A stretch of 64,000 nt of DNA, taken from assembly GCF_013408535.1 (NCBI RefSeq), contig NZ_JACBZA010000001.1:806001-870000 (forward strand). Reading direction: 5' to 3'. The notes below the pieces were generated by a model that saw nothing but the letters and a program-made list of their open reading frames with translations, did not search any database and was not told where the DNA came from. This document shows, in pieces, positions 12,981 through 22,541 of this stretch. Both the position numbers and the translations under genes were made by a program. Origin of the DNA: Actinopolymorpha cephalotaxi. Its GTDB lineage: Bacteria > Actinomycetota > Actinomycetes > Propionibacteriales > Actinopolymorphaceae. How positions within the stretch are numbered: the stretch's first letter is position 1; each line of letters opens with the position of its first letter.

Positions 12981-14216
12981 TCAGCGGGATCCACCCACCA
13001 GGGCGGGGGTGCGGCGCAGCAGCAACGTGAGCGCTCCGGTGGCGGCCAGCAGCACGGTGGCCAGAGCCACCACCCCCGGCCACCCGGCACCGGTCCAGGC
13101 GCGCCCGGCGACGGAGCCGAACACCGACGAACCCAGGTAGTACGTGAAGAGGTACAGCGACGCGGCCTGGCCGGTGGACACCCCGCCGGCGTGCGCCCGC
13201 GCCGGAACCCACCCGCTGGCCACACCGTGCACGGCGAAGAACCCGCCGGTGAACACCGCGAGGCCGGCGATCACGAGCGCCAGCGACGACGACAGCGTGA
13301 GCAGCGCGCCGGCCACGGCCAGCAGGCAGGCCAGCGGCAGCACGGTGCGCCGCCCGTACGTGTCGGCCAGCCGCCCGAACGCCGTCGAGCTGAGCGACCC
13401 GACCGGGTAGACGAGGAACACCAGACCGGCGGCGCCCAGTCCGAGGCCGAACGGCCCGTCGGTGAGCCGGAAGCCCATCGTGTTGAACACCGCGACCAGC
13501 GCGCCCATCGAGCAGCCGCCCACGCCGTACAGCGCGAGCAGGCCGGGGTCGGTCACCGCCCGCAGGCTGGTCCGGGCCAGCGCACGCAGACCGGTCGGCC
13601 GGGGAAGGAAGTGCCGGGACGGCGGAAGCAGGGATCGTACGGCGAGCGCGCACACCAGGCCGAGGCAGGCGGTCGAGGCGAGCGCCCACCGCCACCCGGC
13701 GAACTCGGCCACCGACGCGGTCAGCAGCCGGCCGACCATGCCACCGAGCGCCGTCCCGCCGACGTACAGGCCGGCGGCGCGGGCATGGGTGGACGGGTGC
13801 AGCTCCTCCCGCAGGTAGGCGGTGGCCACGGCGGGGAGCCCGGCGAGCACGGCACCCTCGGCCAGCCTGGACGCCAGCAGCGCCGGCCAGCTCGGCGCCA
13901 GCGCTCCGGCCACCGCCACCACGGCGGAGGCGACCAGCGACAGGTGGATGAGCCGGGTACGCCCCACGACGTCGGACAGGGGACCGGCTACCAGCAACAT
14001 GATGCCCAGCCCGACGGTGGTCAGGGACACGGTCAGAGTGCTGGCCGTGGTGGACACCGCGAACCGGTGGGCGAGTTCGGGGAGGATGGCCTGCGTGCTG
14101 TAGATGAGGGCGAAGGTCGCCACCCCGGCCGCGAACAACGCTCCGACGACACGCCGGTAGCCCGCCGTCCCCGGCTGGTGGCCCTGCTCGGTGGGTGTCT
14201 CCACGACGGCGGACAT
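12981..14216 (-). CDS. MFS transporter (YnfM/arabinose-efflux-like)
   Basis: A 411-residue inner-membrane permease with about twelve hydrophobic helices. The MFS signature between helices 2 and 3 appears as GPLSDVVGRTRLIHLS and a second copy as GRLADTYGRRTV. Family members are proton-driven exporters of small molecules; the substrate is not predictable. It is divergent from a LysR gene, the arrangement of E. coli ynfM/ynfL, so the LysR protein probably controls it. Confidence 0.85.
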   Translation of the reverse strand: MSAVVETPTEQGHQPGTAGYRRVVGALFAAGVATFALIYSTQAILPELAHRFAVSTTASTLTVSLTTVGLGIMLLVAGPLSDVVGRTRLIHLSLVASAVVAVAGALAPSWPALLASRLAEGAVLAGLPAVATAYLREELHPSTHARAAGLYVGGTALGGMVGRLLTASVAEFAGWRWALASTACLGLVCALAVRSLLPPSRHFLPRPTGLRALARTSLRAVTDPGLLALYGVGGCSMGALVAVFNTMGFRLTDGPFGLGLGAAGLVFLVYPVGSLSSTAFGRLADTYGRRTVLPLACLLAVAGALLTLSSSLALVIAGLAVFTGGFFAVHGVASGWVPARAHAGGVSTGQAASLYLFTYYLGSSVFGSVAGRAWTGAGWPGVVALATVLLAATGALTLLLRRTPALVGGSR

Positions 14217-14286
14217 ATCTTCGACTGTGCGTCACCGCGGGCCATACGTCCAATGTCGAGAACGACGATGATCCATGCATGAAGCG

Positions 14287-14292
14287 TATGAT
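14287..14292 (+). promoter_or_regulatory. -10-like box directly before the LysR start
   Basis: TATGAT fits the TANNNT -10 consensus and ends 6 bases before GTG 14299, as expected if the lysR mRNA starts at its first codon. No Shine-Dalgarno sequence is present there. Confidence 0.45.
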
Positions 14293-14298
14293 GACGCC

Positions 14299-15195
14299 GT
14301 GCAGCTTCGCGATCTGGCCTGGCTGGTCGCCCTCGCCGACCACCAGCACGTCACCGACACCGCCGCGGTCCTCCACACCAGCCAGCCCACCCTGTCGCGC
14401 GCACTGGCCCGGACGGAGGCCGAGCTCGGCACCCGGGTGTTCGAGCGCGCGTCCGACGGTGTGCATCCCACCCCCACCGGTCAGCTCGTGCTCGCCGCCG
14501 CGCGCGACCTCACCACGAGGTACGACCAACTGCTGGCCGACCTCGCCGGCGTGCTGGACCCGGACACCGGTGTGGTGCGGCTGGCCTTCCTGGATTCCAT
14601 CGCCTCCTCGCTGGTGCCGCGGGTGCTGCGTACCTTCCACGAACACGCCCCCGGCGTGCGGGTCATGCTCAGCCAGGAGCCGGCGCACGAGATCGTCCGC
14701 GACCTGGAGGTCGGCGCGGTGGACCTGGCCATCCTGTCCCCGCGCCCGGCCGGCGACTTCGGCTGGCATCCGTTGCAGGAGGAGCGGTTGGTGCTCGTGG
14801 TGCCGCCGGGCCACCGGCTGCGCCGCCGGAAGCGGATCGCGCTGCGGGAGCTGGCCGGTGAGGACCTCGTCACCACCCCGGTCGGCTTCGGCTTCCGCGC
14901 GATGGTGGACACCCTGCTCGACGACGCGGGCGTGTCCCCGGCGATCTCGTTCGAGAGCCAGGACCTCGCCACCATCGAGGGCCTGGTCGCGGCCGGGCTG
15001 GGAGTGGCGATCGTTCCCCAGCCCTTCGCCGGGCAGTCCGGCACCGTGGGAATCGCCATCGCCGCCGAGGCCGCCCGGCGCACGATCGGCCTCGCCTGGC
15101 GTACGGACCGAAAGCTGTCCGCGCCCGCACGACGGTTCCGGGACTTCGTCGCCGACGGCGCGATTCATCGCAAAGACGTTGGTGCCGACTGGTAG
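14299..15195 (+). CDS. LysR family transcriptional regulator (MFS-linked)
   Basis: A 298-residue regulator: winged helix-turn-helix at residues 1-60 (HVTDTAAVLHTSQPTLSRAL) and a periplasmic-binding-like effector domain for the rest. I prefer GTG 14299, which gives the canonical VQLRDLAWLVAL start and has a TATGAT box 6 bases upstream, over ATG 14275, which adds eight residues. It is divergent from the MFS exporter and likely its regulator. The 3' end overlaps by 31 bases with the convergent disrupted reductase gene. Confidence 0.88.
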   Translation: MQLRDLAWLVALADHQHVTDTAAVLHTSQPTLSRALARTEAELGTRVFERASDGVHPTPTGQLVLAAARDLTTRYDQLLADLAGVLDPDTGVVRLAFLDSIASSLVPRVLRTFHEHAPGVRVMLSQEPAHEIVRDLEVGAVDLAILSPRPAGDFGWHPLQEERLVLVVPPGHRLRRRKRIALRELAGEDLVTTPVGFGFRAMVDTLLDDAGVSPAISFESQDLATIEGLVAAGLGVAIVPQPFAGQSGTVGIAIAAEAARRTIGLAWRTDRKLSAPARRFRDFVADGAIHRKDVGADW

Positions 15196-15763
15196 ACGCC
15201 GACGAACACCCCGTCGTCCGTCGTCACCGACTCGGCCAACTCGAAGGCGCACAGGTCCGCGCCCGCCTCGGCGAACAGCCGCCGGCCCGAGCCGAGCACC
15301 AGCGGGTGCACCATCAGGACGAGCTCGTCCACCAGTCCGTGCGGCAGCAGCGACCGGACCAGCTCACCGCTGCCGAACACCACGAGGTTGTCGTCCTCCT
15401 CGGCTCGCAGGCGGGTCACCGCGTCGACCGGATCGCCTTTCAGCAGAACGGAGTTCTGCCAGGGAAGCGGCTCGGTCAGCGTGCTCGACACGACGTACTT
15501 CCGCACCCGGGTCAGCGACTCGGCCATCGGGTTCCCCTTCTGCGTGGGCCAGTACGCCGCGAAGTGGTCGTACGTTCGCCGTCCGGCCAGCAGCGCCCAG
15601 GAGCTCCCCATGCGCGAGCCGATCCCTTCGCCATCATCGGATCCGGGTGCCGGTTCGCCCAGCCACTGTGCGCGAATCCGTCCCTGGAGTCCTCGTTCAG
15701 GTGGCCCGGCGCCTGCATCACGCCGTCGAGGGTCAGATGGTCCACCGCGATGACCTTGCCCAT
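15165..15763 (-). pseudogene. Frameshifted dihydrofolate reductase/RibD C-terminal family protein
   Basis: Two frames together give one dihydrofolate-reductase-fold protein of the RibD-C type. The 5' part (from ATG 15763) reads MGKVIAVDHLTLDGVMQAPG and the 3' part reads LLAGRRTYDHFAAYWP through HPLVLGSGRRLFAE to the stop at 15165. They are joined at the G run read on the minus strand at 15624-15626; one extra G there would give an uninterrupted KGIGSRMGSSWALL. So one base is missing, either a real mutation or a homopolymer error. If intact it would be an NADPH-dependent reductase of unknown substrate. A shorter in-frame start at 15611 gives the last 148 residues without the first strand. Confidence 0.75.
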
Positions 15764-15806
15764 GTCCGCGTCTCCCTCGTCGTGGGCCGGCGTTCGTACC
15801 GGCCCC

Positions 15807-16784
15807 TCACCCTCCACACGAACGACGAGCAGCCGGATCGACAGCCTGAGCACCGGTCGTGGACCGCAACGCCTCGAACGCCGACCGCGCGGCGGCGCCG
15901 ATGGCCAGGTCGATGTCGGGAGCGATGTTGGCCCGGCGGGCCGACCGGGTCATGGCTGCGATCGCCACCCGGTCGCCGGACCTCGCCTCGACCACGCCGA
16001 TCTCGTGCCGCAGGTGCAGGAACGACCCGGTCTTGCCGGCCACCCGTACGGTGTCGGTCCGCAGGTCGGCGGACAGCCGGAACGTGAACACCTGCAGCGC
16101 CATCAGCCGGCGCAGCTCGGCCGTCGCCGCCGGGACCGAGATCCGGTCGAGCCACACCTGCTGCAGGAAGTCGACGAGGGCCCGGGCGTCGGCGACGTTG
16201 CCCTGCTCGGGGTCGAGCGTCTCGATGGCGTACCGCCCGGTGCTCCCCGAGGTGGTGGCGAGCTCCAGCGCCAGGCCGAAGTCGTCCCCGGCGACACCGG
16301 CGGCACAGTCGTACATCCGCTGGAGCCGGTGCCTGAACGCGATCCCGCCGCAGCCCCACTCGCGCAGGCTCTCCGCTATGTCGTCGACACCCACCAGGTC
16401 GACCAGCGCGTCCGCGGCCGCGTTGTCGCTGACCGACAGGGTTTGGTACACGAGGTCGGCGACGGCGAGGGTGACCGGATGACGGTACGCCGAGATGCCG
16501 GTCGGCCCGAAGCTGCTCGCCGCCGGGTCGACCGTGATCCGGTGAGCCGGGTCGAGCGAGCCGGTCGCGATGCGTTCGAGGACGGCCAGCGCGATCGGCA
16601 CCTTGGCGACCGACGCCAGCGGCAACGGCGTCTCCACGTCGAAGCCGAGCTGTTCGCCGGTGTCGATGTTGCGGGCCAGCAGGTGACCCCGTACCCCAAG
16701 CCGCCGCCAGTCGGAGGCGATGGACTCCGCGAGGGGGAGGAGGTCCGGTGAGCCGGCGACGAACGCCGGCCGGGGGTGGGTCAC
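15807..16784 (-). CDS. Class A beta-lactamase-like serine hydrolase
   Basis: A 325-residue protein of the penicillin-binding/class A fold. It has the Ser-x-x-Lys nucleophile motif in LASVAKVPIAL, SDN in LSVSDNAAADAL and KTG in VAGKTGSFLHL. At the omega loop, where true class A enzymes have ExxLN, the sequence reads HRLQRMYD, so the deacylating Glu166 appears to be missing. No signal peptide is evident, and it may not be a hydrolytic beta-lactamase. GTG 16784 overlaps the stop of the upstream LysR gene (GTGA), which sets the start and implies coupled expression. Confidence 0.75.
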   Translation of the reverse strand: MTHPRPAFVAGSPDLLPLAESIASDWRRLGVRGHLLARNIDTGEQLGFDVETPLPLASVAKVPIALAVLERIATGSLDPAHRITVDPAASSFGPTGISAYRHPVTLAVADLVYQTLSVSDNAAADALVDLVGVDDIAESLREWGCGGIAFRHRLQRMYDCAAGVAGDDFGLALELATTSGSTGRYAIETLDPEQGNVADARALVDFLQQVWLDRISVPAATAELRRLMALQVFTFRLSADLRTDTVRVAGKTGSFLHLRHEIGVVEARSGDRVAIAAMTRSARRANIAPDIDLAIGAAARSAFEALRSTTGAQAVDPAARRSCGG

Positions 16785-17695
16785 GAGTGCACCGCCAGAC
16801 GTACCCGGGCTTCGCCGTCGTCGGGCCGGGGTGCGGCCACGCTGCCGATCGCGGCGCCGAGCAACGGAAGCAGCCAGTCGGGTGCGTCGGGCACCAGGTC
16901 GTAGCTCCGGCGCAGCACGACGTCGGCCGGTGGTGACCAGCTGATCCCGTTGCGTACGGCGAACTGCTCGGTGCACACCAGCAACGCCGCTCCGGCGAAC
17001 GTCTCGGCGAGTGCGACCGACGTCGACGAGGCCACCTGAACCCGTTCCTCCGGCAGGCCGGCTCGGGCGAGTTCCAGGCGCAGGTGGTCGACGAACCGCG
17101 GAAGGTCGTCCTCCGGAGTGACGAGCAGTGCCGGTTCGGTTCCTGTCGTGGCGCCGGCGCCCCTGCGGGGCCGGAGGCTTTCGAGGTGGATGGCGTGACC
17201 GTGCGGCGGCGTCACCCCGGCCAGGCCGAGGGGGACGTCGAGCGATCCGGTGCCGGGCGGGACGCGGACCAGCGCGAGGGTCAGCGAACCGTCCGCCAGT
17301 GCGTCGCTTCGGGCCCGCGCGGGCAGCTCCCGGACGCTCAGCGCGACGCCGCGGTCGGCGGCGGCCCGCAGCACGCCGGCCAGTGCCGGCGGGTCACAGT
17401 CAGGGGGTACGCCGAGAACCCGCACCGCGGACTCGGTGGCGGATCTGGCCACCCCGCGGAAGTGCTCCGCCCTGCTCAGCAGGTCCCGCGCGTGCGGCAG
17501 CAGGAGGTCGCCGAACCCGGTGATCTCGATCTGCCGCCTGGACCGGTCGAAGAGCTCACCGCCGAGCGAGCGTTCGAGAGTCTGGATGCGGCGGCTGAGC
17601 AGCGGCTGGGCGATGCCGAGGACGTCGGCGGCGCCGGAGAAGCTGCGTTCCTCGGCGACGCCGACGAACGCTTCGAGGTGCAGGAGCAGGTCCAC
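16781..17695 (-). CDS. LysR family regulator, probably of the flanking beta-lactamase genes
   Basis: A 304-residue LysR protein: helix-turn-helix at residues 5-60 (SFSGAADVLGIAQPLLSRRI), then a more divergent effector domain. It is translationally coupled to the serine hydrolase downstream and divergent from the class A beta-lactamase, with 162 bases between starts containing a 4x15-base tandem repeat. By analogy with AmpR-type regulators it may control both, but this is inference from position. The start is GTG 17695; no in-frame ATG is nearby. Confidence 0.8.
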   Translation of the reverse strand: MDLLLHLEAFVGVAEERSFSGAADVLGIAQPLLSRRIQTLERSLGGELFDRSRRQIEITGFGDLLLPHARDLLSRAEHFRGVARSATESAVRVLGVPPDCDPPALAGVLRAAADRGVALSVRELPARARSDALADGSLTLALVRVPPGTGSLDVPLGLAGVTPPHGHAIHLESLRPRRGAGATTGTEPALLVTPEDDLPRFVDHLRLELARAGLPEERVQVASSTSVALAETFAGAALLVCTEQFAVRNGISWSPPADVVLRRSYDLVPDAPDWLLPLLGAAIGSVAAPRPDDGEARVRLAVHS

Positions 17696-17782
17696 GGTCG
17701 ACTCATATCAGAACGGCATAGTTCCTTCAACGTCGTCTCTTGGACATGAGTACGGCCGGGCTGGTTGGCTCCACGGTGTCAC

Positions 17783-17842
17783 CGCACCTCTCACAACCGC
17801 ACCTCTCGCAGGCACACCTCTCACAGGCACACCTCTCACAGT
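17783..17842 (+). repeat. Four tandem 15-base units in front of the beta-lactamase gene
   Basis: Units at 17783, 17798, 17813 and 17828 share CRCACCTCTCRCARN; the last two differ only at the final base. The array ends just before the ribosome binding site of the beta-lactamase gene and lies between it and the divergent LysR gene, so it could be a set of regulator sites or a chance expansion. Confidence 0.75.
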
Positions 17843-17857
17843 CACGGGGAGTTCCGC

Positions 17858-18844
17858 ATGTTCACCACCGCACGCCTGTCCCGCCGTTCGCTGCTCGGGA
17901 AGGGCCTCGCCGTCTCGGCCGCCGGCCTGGTCGTTCCCGGATGCGCGGATGCCACGGTGGCGTCCGCGACCAGCGCAGCGACGAAGACCGCCGGCACGAC
18001 GGCCGCGAAGTCGCCCGCCACCAGGCGACCCGACCCCGACCTCACCAGGGAGCTCAGGGCGCTGGAGAAGCGGTACGACACGAGGCTCGGCGTCTACGCG
18101 CGCAACGTCGGCACCGGCCAGGCCGTGAGGTATCGCGGCGACGAGCGGTTCCCGATGTGCTCGACGTTCAAGGGACTGCTCGCGGCGCACATGATGCGCG
18201 ACTACGACCGCCGTGGCGAGTTCCTCGAACGCGTGCTGCACTACACCCGCGACGACCTGGCCGGCTGGTCACCCATCACCGAGAACAACCTGGAGACCGG
18301 GATGGCCGTCCGCGACCTCTGCCTGGCCGCCACCGCCTTCAGTGACAACGGCGCGGCCAACGTCTTGTTGCGGGCGACCGACGGGCCTCCCGGCTTCACC
18401 AGGTTCTGCCGTGCCATCGGCGACGAGTACACCCGCCTGGACCGCTACGAGACGGACATGAGCGAGGCCAAGCCCGGCGACGACCGGGACACGACCACTC
18501 CGGAGGCGATGGGACGAAGCTACGCGCGGCTCGTGCTGGGACGGGTGCTGAAGCCCTTCCACCGCGACCAGCTGGTGTCCTGGCTGAAGGTGAACACCAC
18601 CAGCGGCCCGCGCTTTCGTGCCGGGCTGCCGGACGACTGGGTGCTCGCCGACAAGACCGGCAACGGTGGCTACGGCACCGTGAACGACATCGGCATCGTG
18701 TGGACACCGAAGGGCACGACCCTTCTGCTCTCCGTCCTGTCCACCAAGGAGATGAAGGGCGTCGAGGCCGACCCGCGGGTGCTCGCCGACACCGCCCGCC
18801 TGCTCGCCGGCGCCCTCACACCCGGAGAGTCCGGCGATCGGTGA
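17858..18844 (+). CDS. bla: Class A beta-lactamase, Tat-exported lipoprotein
   Basis: A 328-residue secreted serine beta-lactamase that opens the beta-lactam ring. The signal has a twin-arginine motif (LSRRSLLGKG) and a lipobox-like VVPGC at residues 26-30, so it is probably anchored outside. Motifs: STFK (Ser70, Lys73), SDN, omega-loop ETDMS, and KTGNGGYG. Glu166 is present, but the position equal to Asn170 is Ser, a change also known in some carbapenem-hydrolysing GES variants. ATG 17858 follows GGGGAG. It is divergent from a LysR gene that may regulate it. Confidence 0.92.
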   Translation: MFTTARLSRRSLLGKGLAVSAAGLVVPGCADATVASATSAATKTAGTTAAKSPATRRPDPDLTRELRALEKRYDTRLGVYARNVGTGQAVRYRGDERFPMCSTFKGLLAAHMMRDYDRRGEFLERVLHYTRDDLAGWSPITENNLETGMAVRDLCLAATAFSDNGAANVLLRATDGPPGFTRFCRAIGDEYTRLDRYETDMSEAKPGDDRDTTTPEAMGRSYARLVLGRVLKPFHRDQLVSWLKVNTTSGPRFRAGLPDDWVLADKTGNGGYGTVNDIGIVWTPKGTTLLLSVLSTKEMKGVEADPRVLADTARLLAGALTPGESGDR

Positions 18845-18869
18845 GGAGTCCCCGCATGACAAGACGCGG

Positions 18870-20479
<1,610 letters not shown>

Positions 20480-20499
20480 GCGATCGAGCCGCCGCCGCC

Positions 20500-20529
20500 T
20501 CCCTGCGTACTCGGTCTGCGTACTCGGTC
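20500..20529. repeat. Direct repeat between rox and arsC
   Basis: TGCGTACTCGGTC occurs twice in a row (20503-20515, 20516-20528) in the short gap between the convergent rox and arsC genes, reaching the arsC stop. No hairpin is seen. Confidence 0.5.
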
Positions 20530-20965
20530 AGTCGCGGCCGAGCACGGAGGGAGGCAGCGTGATGTCGGGGACGAGTTCGACGAGCAGAGTACGTACACGG
20601 GCGTCGAGGTCGGCGACGATGCGGCGGACGGTGGCCTCGTCCTGGCCGCCGGGATCGTCGACCGGCCAGTCGACGTACTTCACCCCTGGCACGTAAGGGC
20701 ATTCCTCCCCGCACCCGAGGGTGATGGCAAGAGCGCTCGCCGCCACGGTCTCTCGGGTGAGCAGTTTCGGATGCTCCCTGGACGTGTCAATCCCGAGTTG
20801 CTCCAGAACCCTGGCAACCTCGGGATGGATGTGCTCACCCGGTTGGGTACCGGCCGACACGGCGACGACGCGGCCGCCGGCGTAGTGCTCGGTGAGGACG
20901 CGAGCCGCGACGGATCGGCCGCCGTTGCGTACGCAGGCGAAGACGATCTGGGGACGGTCGTTCAC
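20528..20965 (-). CDS. arsC: Arsenate reductase, LMW-phosphatase type
   Basis: A 145-residue cytoplasmic enzyme reducing As(V) to As(III) for export. The P-loop CVRNGGRS (CX5R) is near residue 11; the redox cysteine pair lies in LGCGEECPYVPG (about 84-90); the Asp loop is PVDDPGG. The normal mycothiol- or thioredoxin-linked ArsC has this layout. GTG 20965 overlaps the acr3 stop (GTGA), so acr3 and arsC are translationally coupled and arsenate reduction feeds directly to Acr3. Confidence 0.92.
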   Translation of the reverse strand: MNDRPQIVFACVRNGGRSVAARVLTEHYAGGRVVAVSAGTQPGEHIHPEVARVLEQLGIDTSREHPKLLTRETVAASALAITLGCGEECPYVPGVKYVDWPVDDPGGQDEATVRRIVADLDARVRTLLVELVPDITLPPSVLGRD

Positions 20966-22143
20966 GCGGACTCCTTCGACAGGCGAACCCCGTGGTCGCG
21001 GCGCTCTTCATCGGTGTCAACCGGCACTTGCGCGCCGCTCTCTCCGGGTGGCTGGTCGGGGAAGAAGCGGCGTGCCCACAGGCTCACGTAGACCAGGCCG
21101 ACCAGGACGGGGACCTCGATGAGCGGCCCGACGACCCCGGCCAGGGCCTGGCCGCTGGTCACGCCGAACACCGCGATCGCGACCGCGATGGCGAGCTCGA
21201 AGTTGTTGCCGGCGGCGGTGAACGCGACCGTGGTCGAACGGCTGTAGCCCAGCCTGACGGCGCGGGAGATCAGCATGGAGCCGCCCCACATGAGCGCGAA
21301 GTACACCACGAGGGGGAGGGCGATCCGGGCGACGTCGAGGGGCTCGGAGGTGATCGCCCGGCCCTGGAGCGCGAACAGGACGACGATGGTGAACAGCAGT
21401 CCGTACAGCGCCCACGGTCCGAGGCGGGGGAGCAGCCGCGACTCGTACCACTCACGTCCCCGACGGCGTTCGCCGAGGCGTCGGGTCAGGTAGCCGGCGA
21501 GCAGCGGGATGCCGAGGAAGACGACGACACTGCCGGCGATCTGGAGCGGGGAGACGTCGATGCCGGTGGTGTCCAGGCCGAGCCACCCGGGAAGCACGGT
21601 CAGGTAGAACCAGCCGAGCAGGCCGAACGCCAGCACCTGGAAGACGGAGTTCAGCGCCACCAGGACCGCGGCCGCCTCGCGGTCACCGCAGGCCAGGTCG
21701 TTCCAGATGATCACCATGGCGATGCAGCGGGCGAGCCCGACCACGATCAGGCCGGTGCGGTACTCGGGAAGATCGGCGAGGAACGTCCACGCCAGGGCGA
21801 ACATCAGGGCCGGGCCGACCAGCCAGTTCAGCACCAGCGACAAGATCATGGTGCGCCGGTCGCGGGCGACGTGGCCCACCTCGTCGTAGCGGACCTTGGC
21901 GAGTACGGGATACATCATCACCAGCAGGCCCAGGGCGATCGGCAGGGACACCGAGCTGACCTTGATGGCGTCCAGGACACCGGCGATGCCGGGGACCCAG
22001 CGTCCGAGCAGGAGCCCCGCCACCATCGCGACACCGATCCAGACGGGCAGGAACCGGTCCAGCCGCGACAGGCCACCCACCACCCCGTGAGGGGCTGCGC
22101 CCGTCGAGCGGGCGTCGACGACAGTGGAGGACTTGGGGCTCAA
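20962..22143 (-). CDS. acr3: Arsenite efflux transporter Acr3
   Basis: A 393-residue membrane carrier of the BART/ACR3 family with ten helices, exporting arsenite. Family hallmarks visible are VVGLARCIAMVIIWNDLACG with the essential Cys, and FTAAGNNFELAIAVAI. I choose TTG 22143, preceded by AGGAGATCCG, over the longer frame from TTG 22215 that overlaps the arsR promoter. It is divergent from arsR and coupled to arsC. The C-terminus has a hydrophilic tail of about 25 residues. Confidence 0.93.
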   Translation of the reverse strand: MSPKSSTVVDARSTGAAPHGVVGGLSRLDRFLPVWIGVAMVAGLLLGRWVPGIAGVLDAIKVSSVSLPIALGLLVMMYPVLAKVRYDEVGHVARDRRTMILSLVLNWLVGPALMFALAWTFLADLPEYRTGLIVVGLARCIAMVIIWNDLACGDREAAAVLVALNSVFQVLAFGLLGWFYLTVLPGWLGLDTTGIDVSPLQIAGSVVVFLGIPLLAGYLTRRLGERRRGREWYESRLLPRLGPWALYGLLFTIVVLFALQGRAITSEPLDVARIALPLVVYFALMWGGSMLISRAVRLGYSRSTTVAFTAAGNNFELAIAVAIAVFGVTSGQALAGVVGPLIEVPVLVGLVYVSLWARRFFPDQPPGESGAQVPVDTDEERRDHGVRLSKESA

Positions 22144-22156
22144 CGGATCTCCTCGG

Positions 22157-22193
22157 TGCTTGGCCGATCTGCTTGGCCGGTCTGCTTGGCCGG
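22157..22193 (-). repeat. Three 13-base tandem units in the acr3 leader
   Basis: TGCTTGGCCGATC, TGCTTGGCCGGTC and TGCTTGGCCGGGC follow each other between the acr3 start and the arsR operator. They may be a neutral expansion, or affect the acr3 5' leader. Confidence 0.6.
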
Positions 22194-22208
22194 GCGGCGG
22201 CCGATAAC

Positions 22209-22244
22209 ATATCAACCGATGATGACATCACCAAGTGCTGATAT
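22209..22244. promoter_or_regulatory. Probable ArsR operator
   Basis: ATATCA (22209-22214) and TGATAT (22239-22244) form inverted half-sites, and between them TGATGACATCA (22220-22230) is a perfect palindrome overlapping the arsR start. Both positions fit repression of arsR and divergent acr3-arsC. Confidence 0.5.
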
Positions 22245-22539
22245 CTCAGCCGGCATCCTTTTCAAGGTGCTCGCCGATCCGCTCCGCCGCCGCATCGTCG
22301 ACCTGCTCGCGCAGGAGCAGCTGTGCACCTGCCACCTGGTCGAGGAGACCGGCGCCGGCCAGACCACCGTCAGCAACGCCCTGCGGTTGCTCCGGGAGGC
22401 CGGGGTCGTCGACACCGAACCCTGCGGCCGGTTCACCTACTACCGGCTGCGCCCGGAGGTGTTGCACGACCTGGCCGGCGAGGTGGGCCGGCTGGCGGCG
22501 GCCGCCGACGCCGCCCGGACCCGCAAGCGCCCCTGCTGA
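22219..22539 (+). CDS. arsR: ArsR family arsenite-responsive repressor
   Basis: A 106-residue winged-helix repressor released from DNA by As(III). The metal site is LCTCHL (about 34-39), equivalent to ELCVCDL of ArsR; the recognition helix is GAGQTTVSNALRLLREAG; the wing is GRFTYYRL. Two ATG codons (22219, 22222) are possible. It is divergent from acr3-arsC over a palindromic region, so it should control both directions. Confidence 0.9.
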   Translation: MMTSPSADISAGILFKVLADPLRRRIVDLLAQEQLCTCHLVEETGAGQTTVSNALRLLREAGVVDTEPCGRFTYYRLRPEVLHDLAGEVGRLAAAADAARTRKRPC

Positions 22540-22541
22540 GG

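Noticed and set aside
17783-17842. CRISPR array
   Set aside because: Units are contiguous 15-mers without spacers, and no cas genes are present.
17746-17870. Plus-strand frame with repeated His-Leu-Ser-Gln units
   Set aside because: It is made by the 15-base DNA repeat and runs out of frame into the beta-lactamase gene; no support as a protein.
22144-22215. Longer Acr3 start at TTG 22215
   Set aside because: It would overlap the arsR operator and the 13-base repeat array; TTG 22143 has an AGGAG site.
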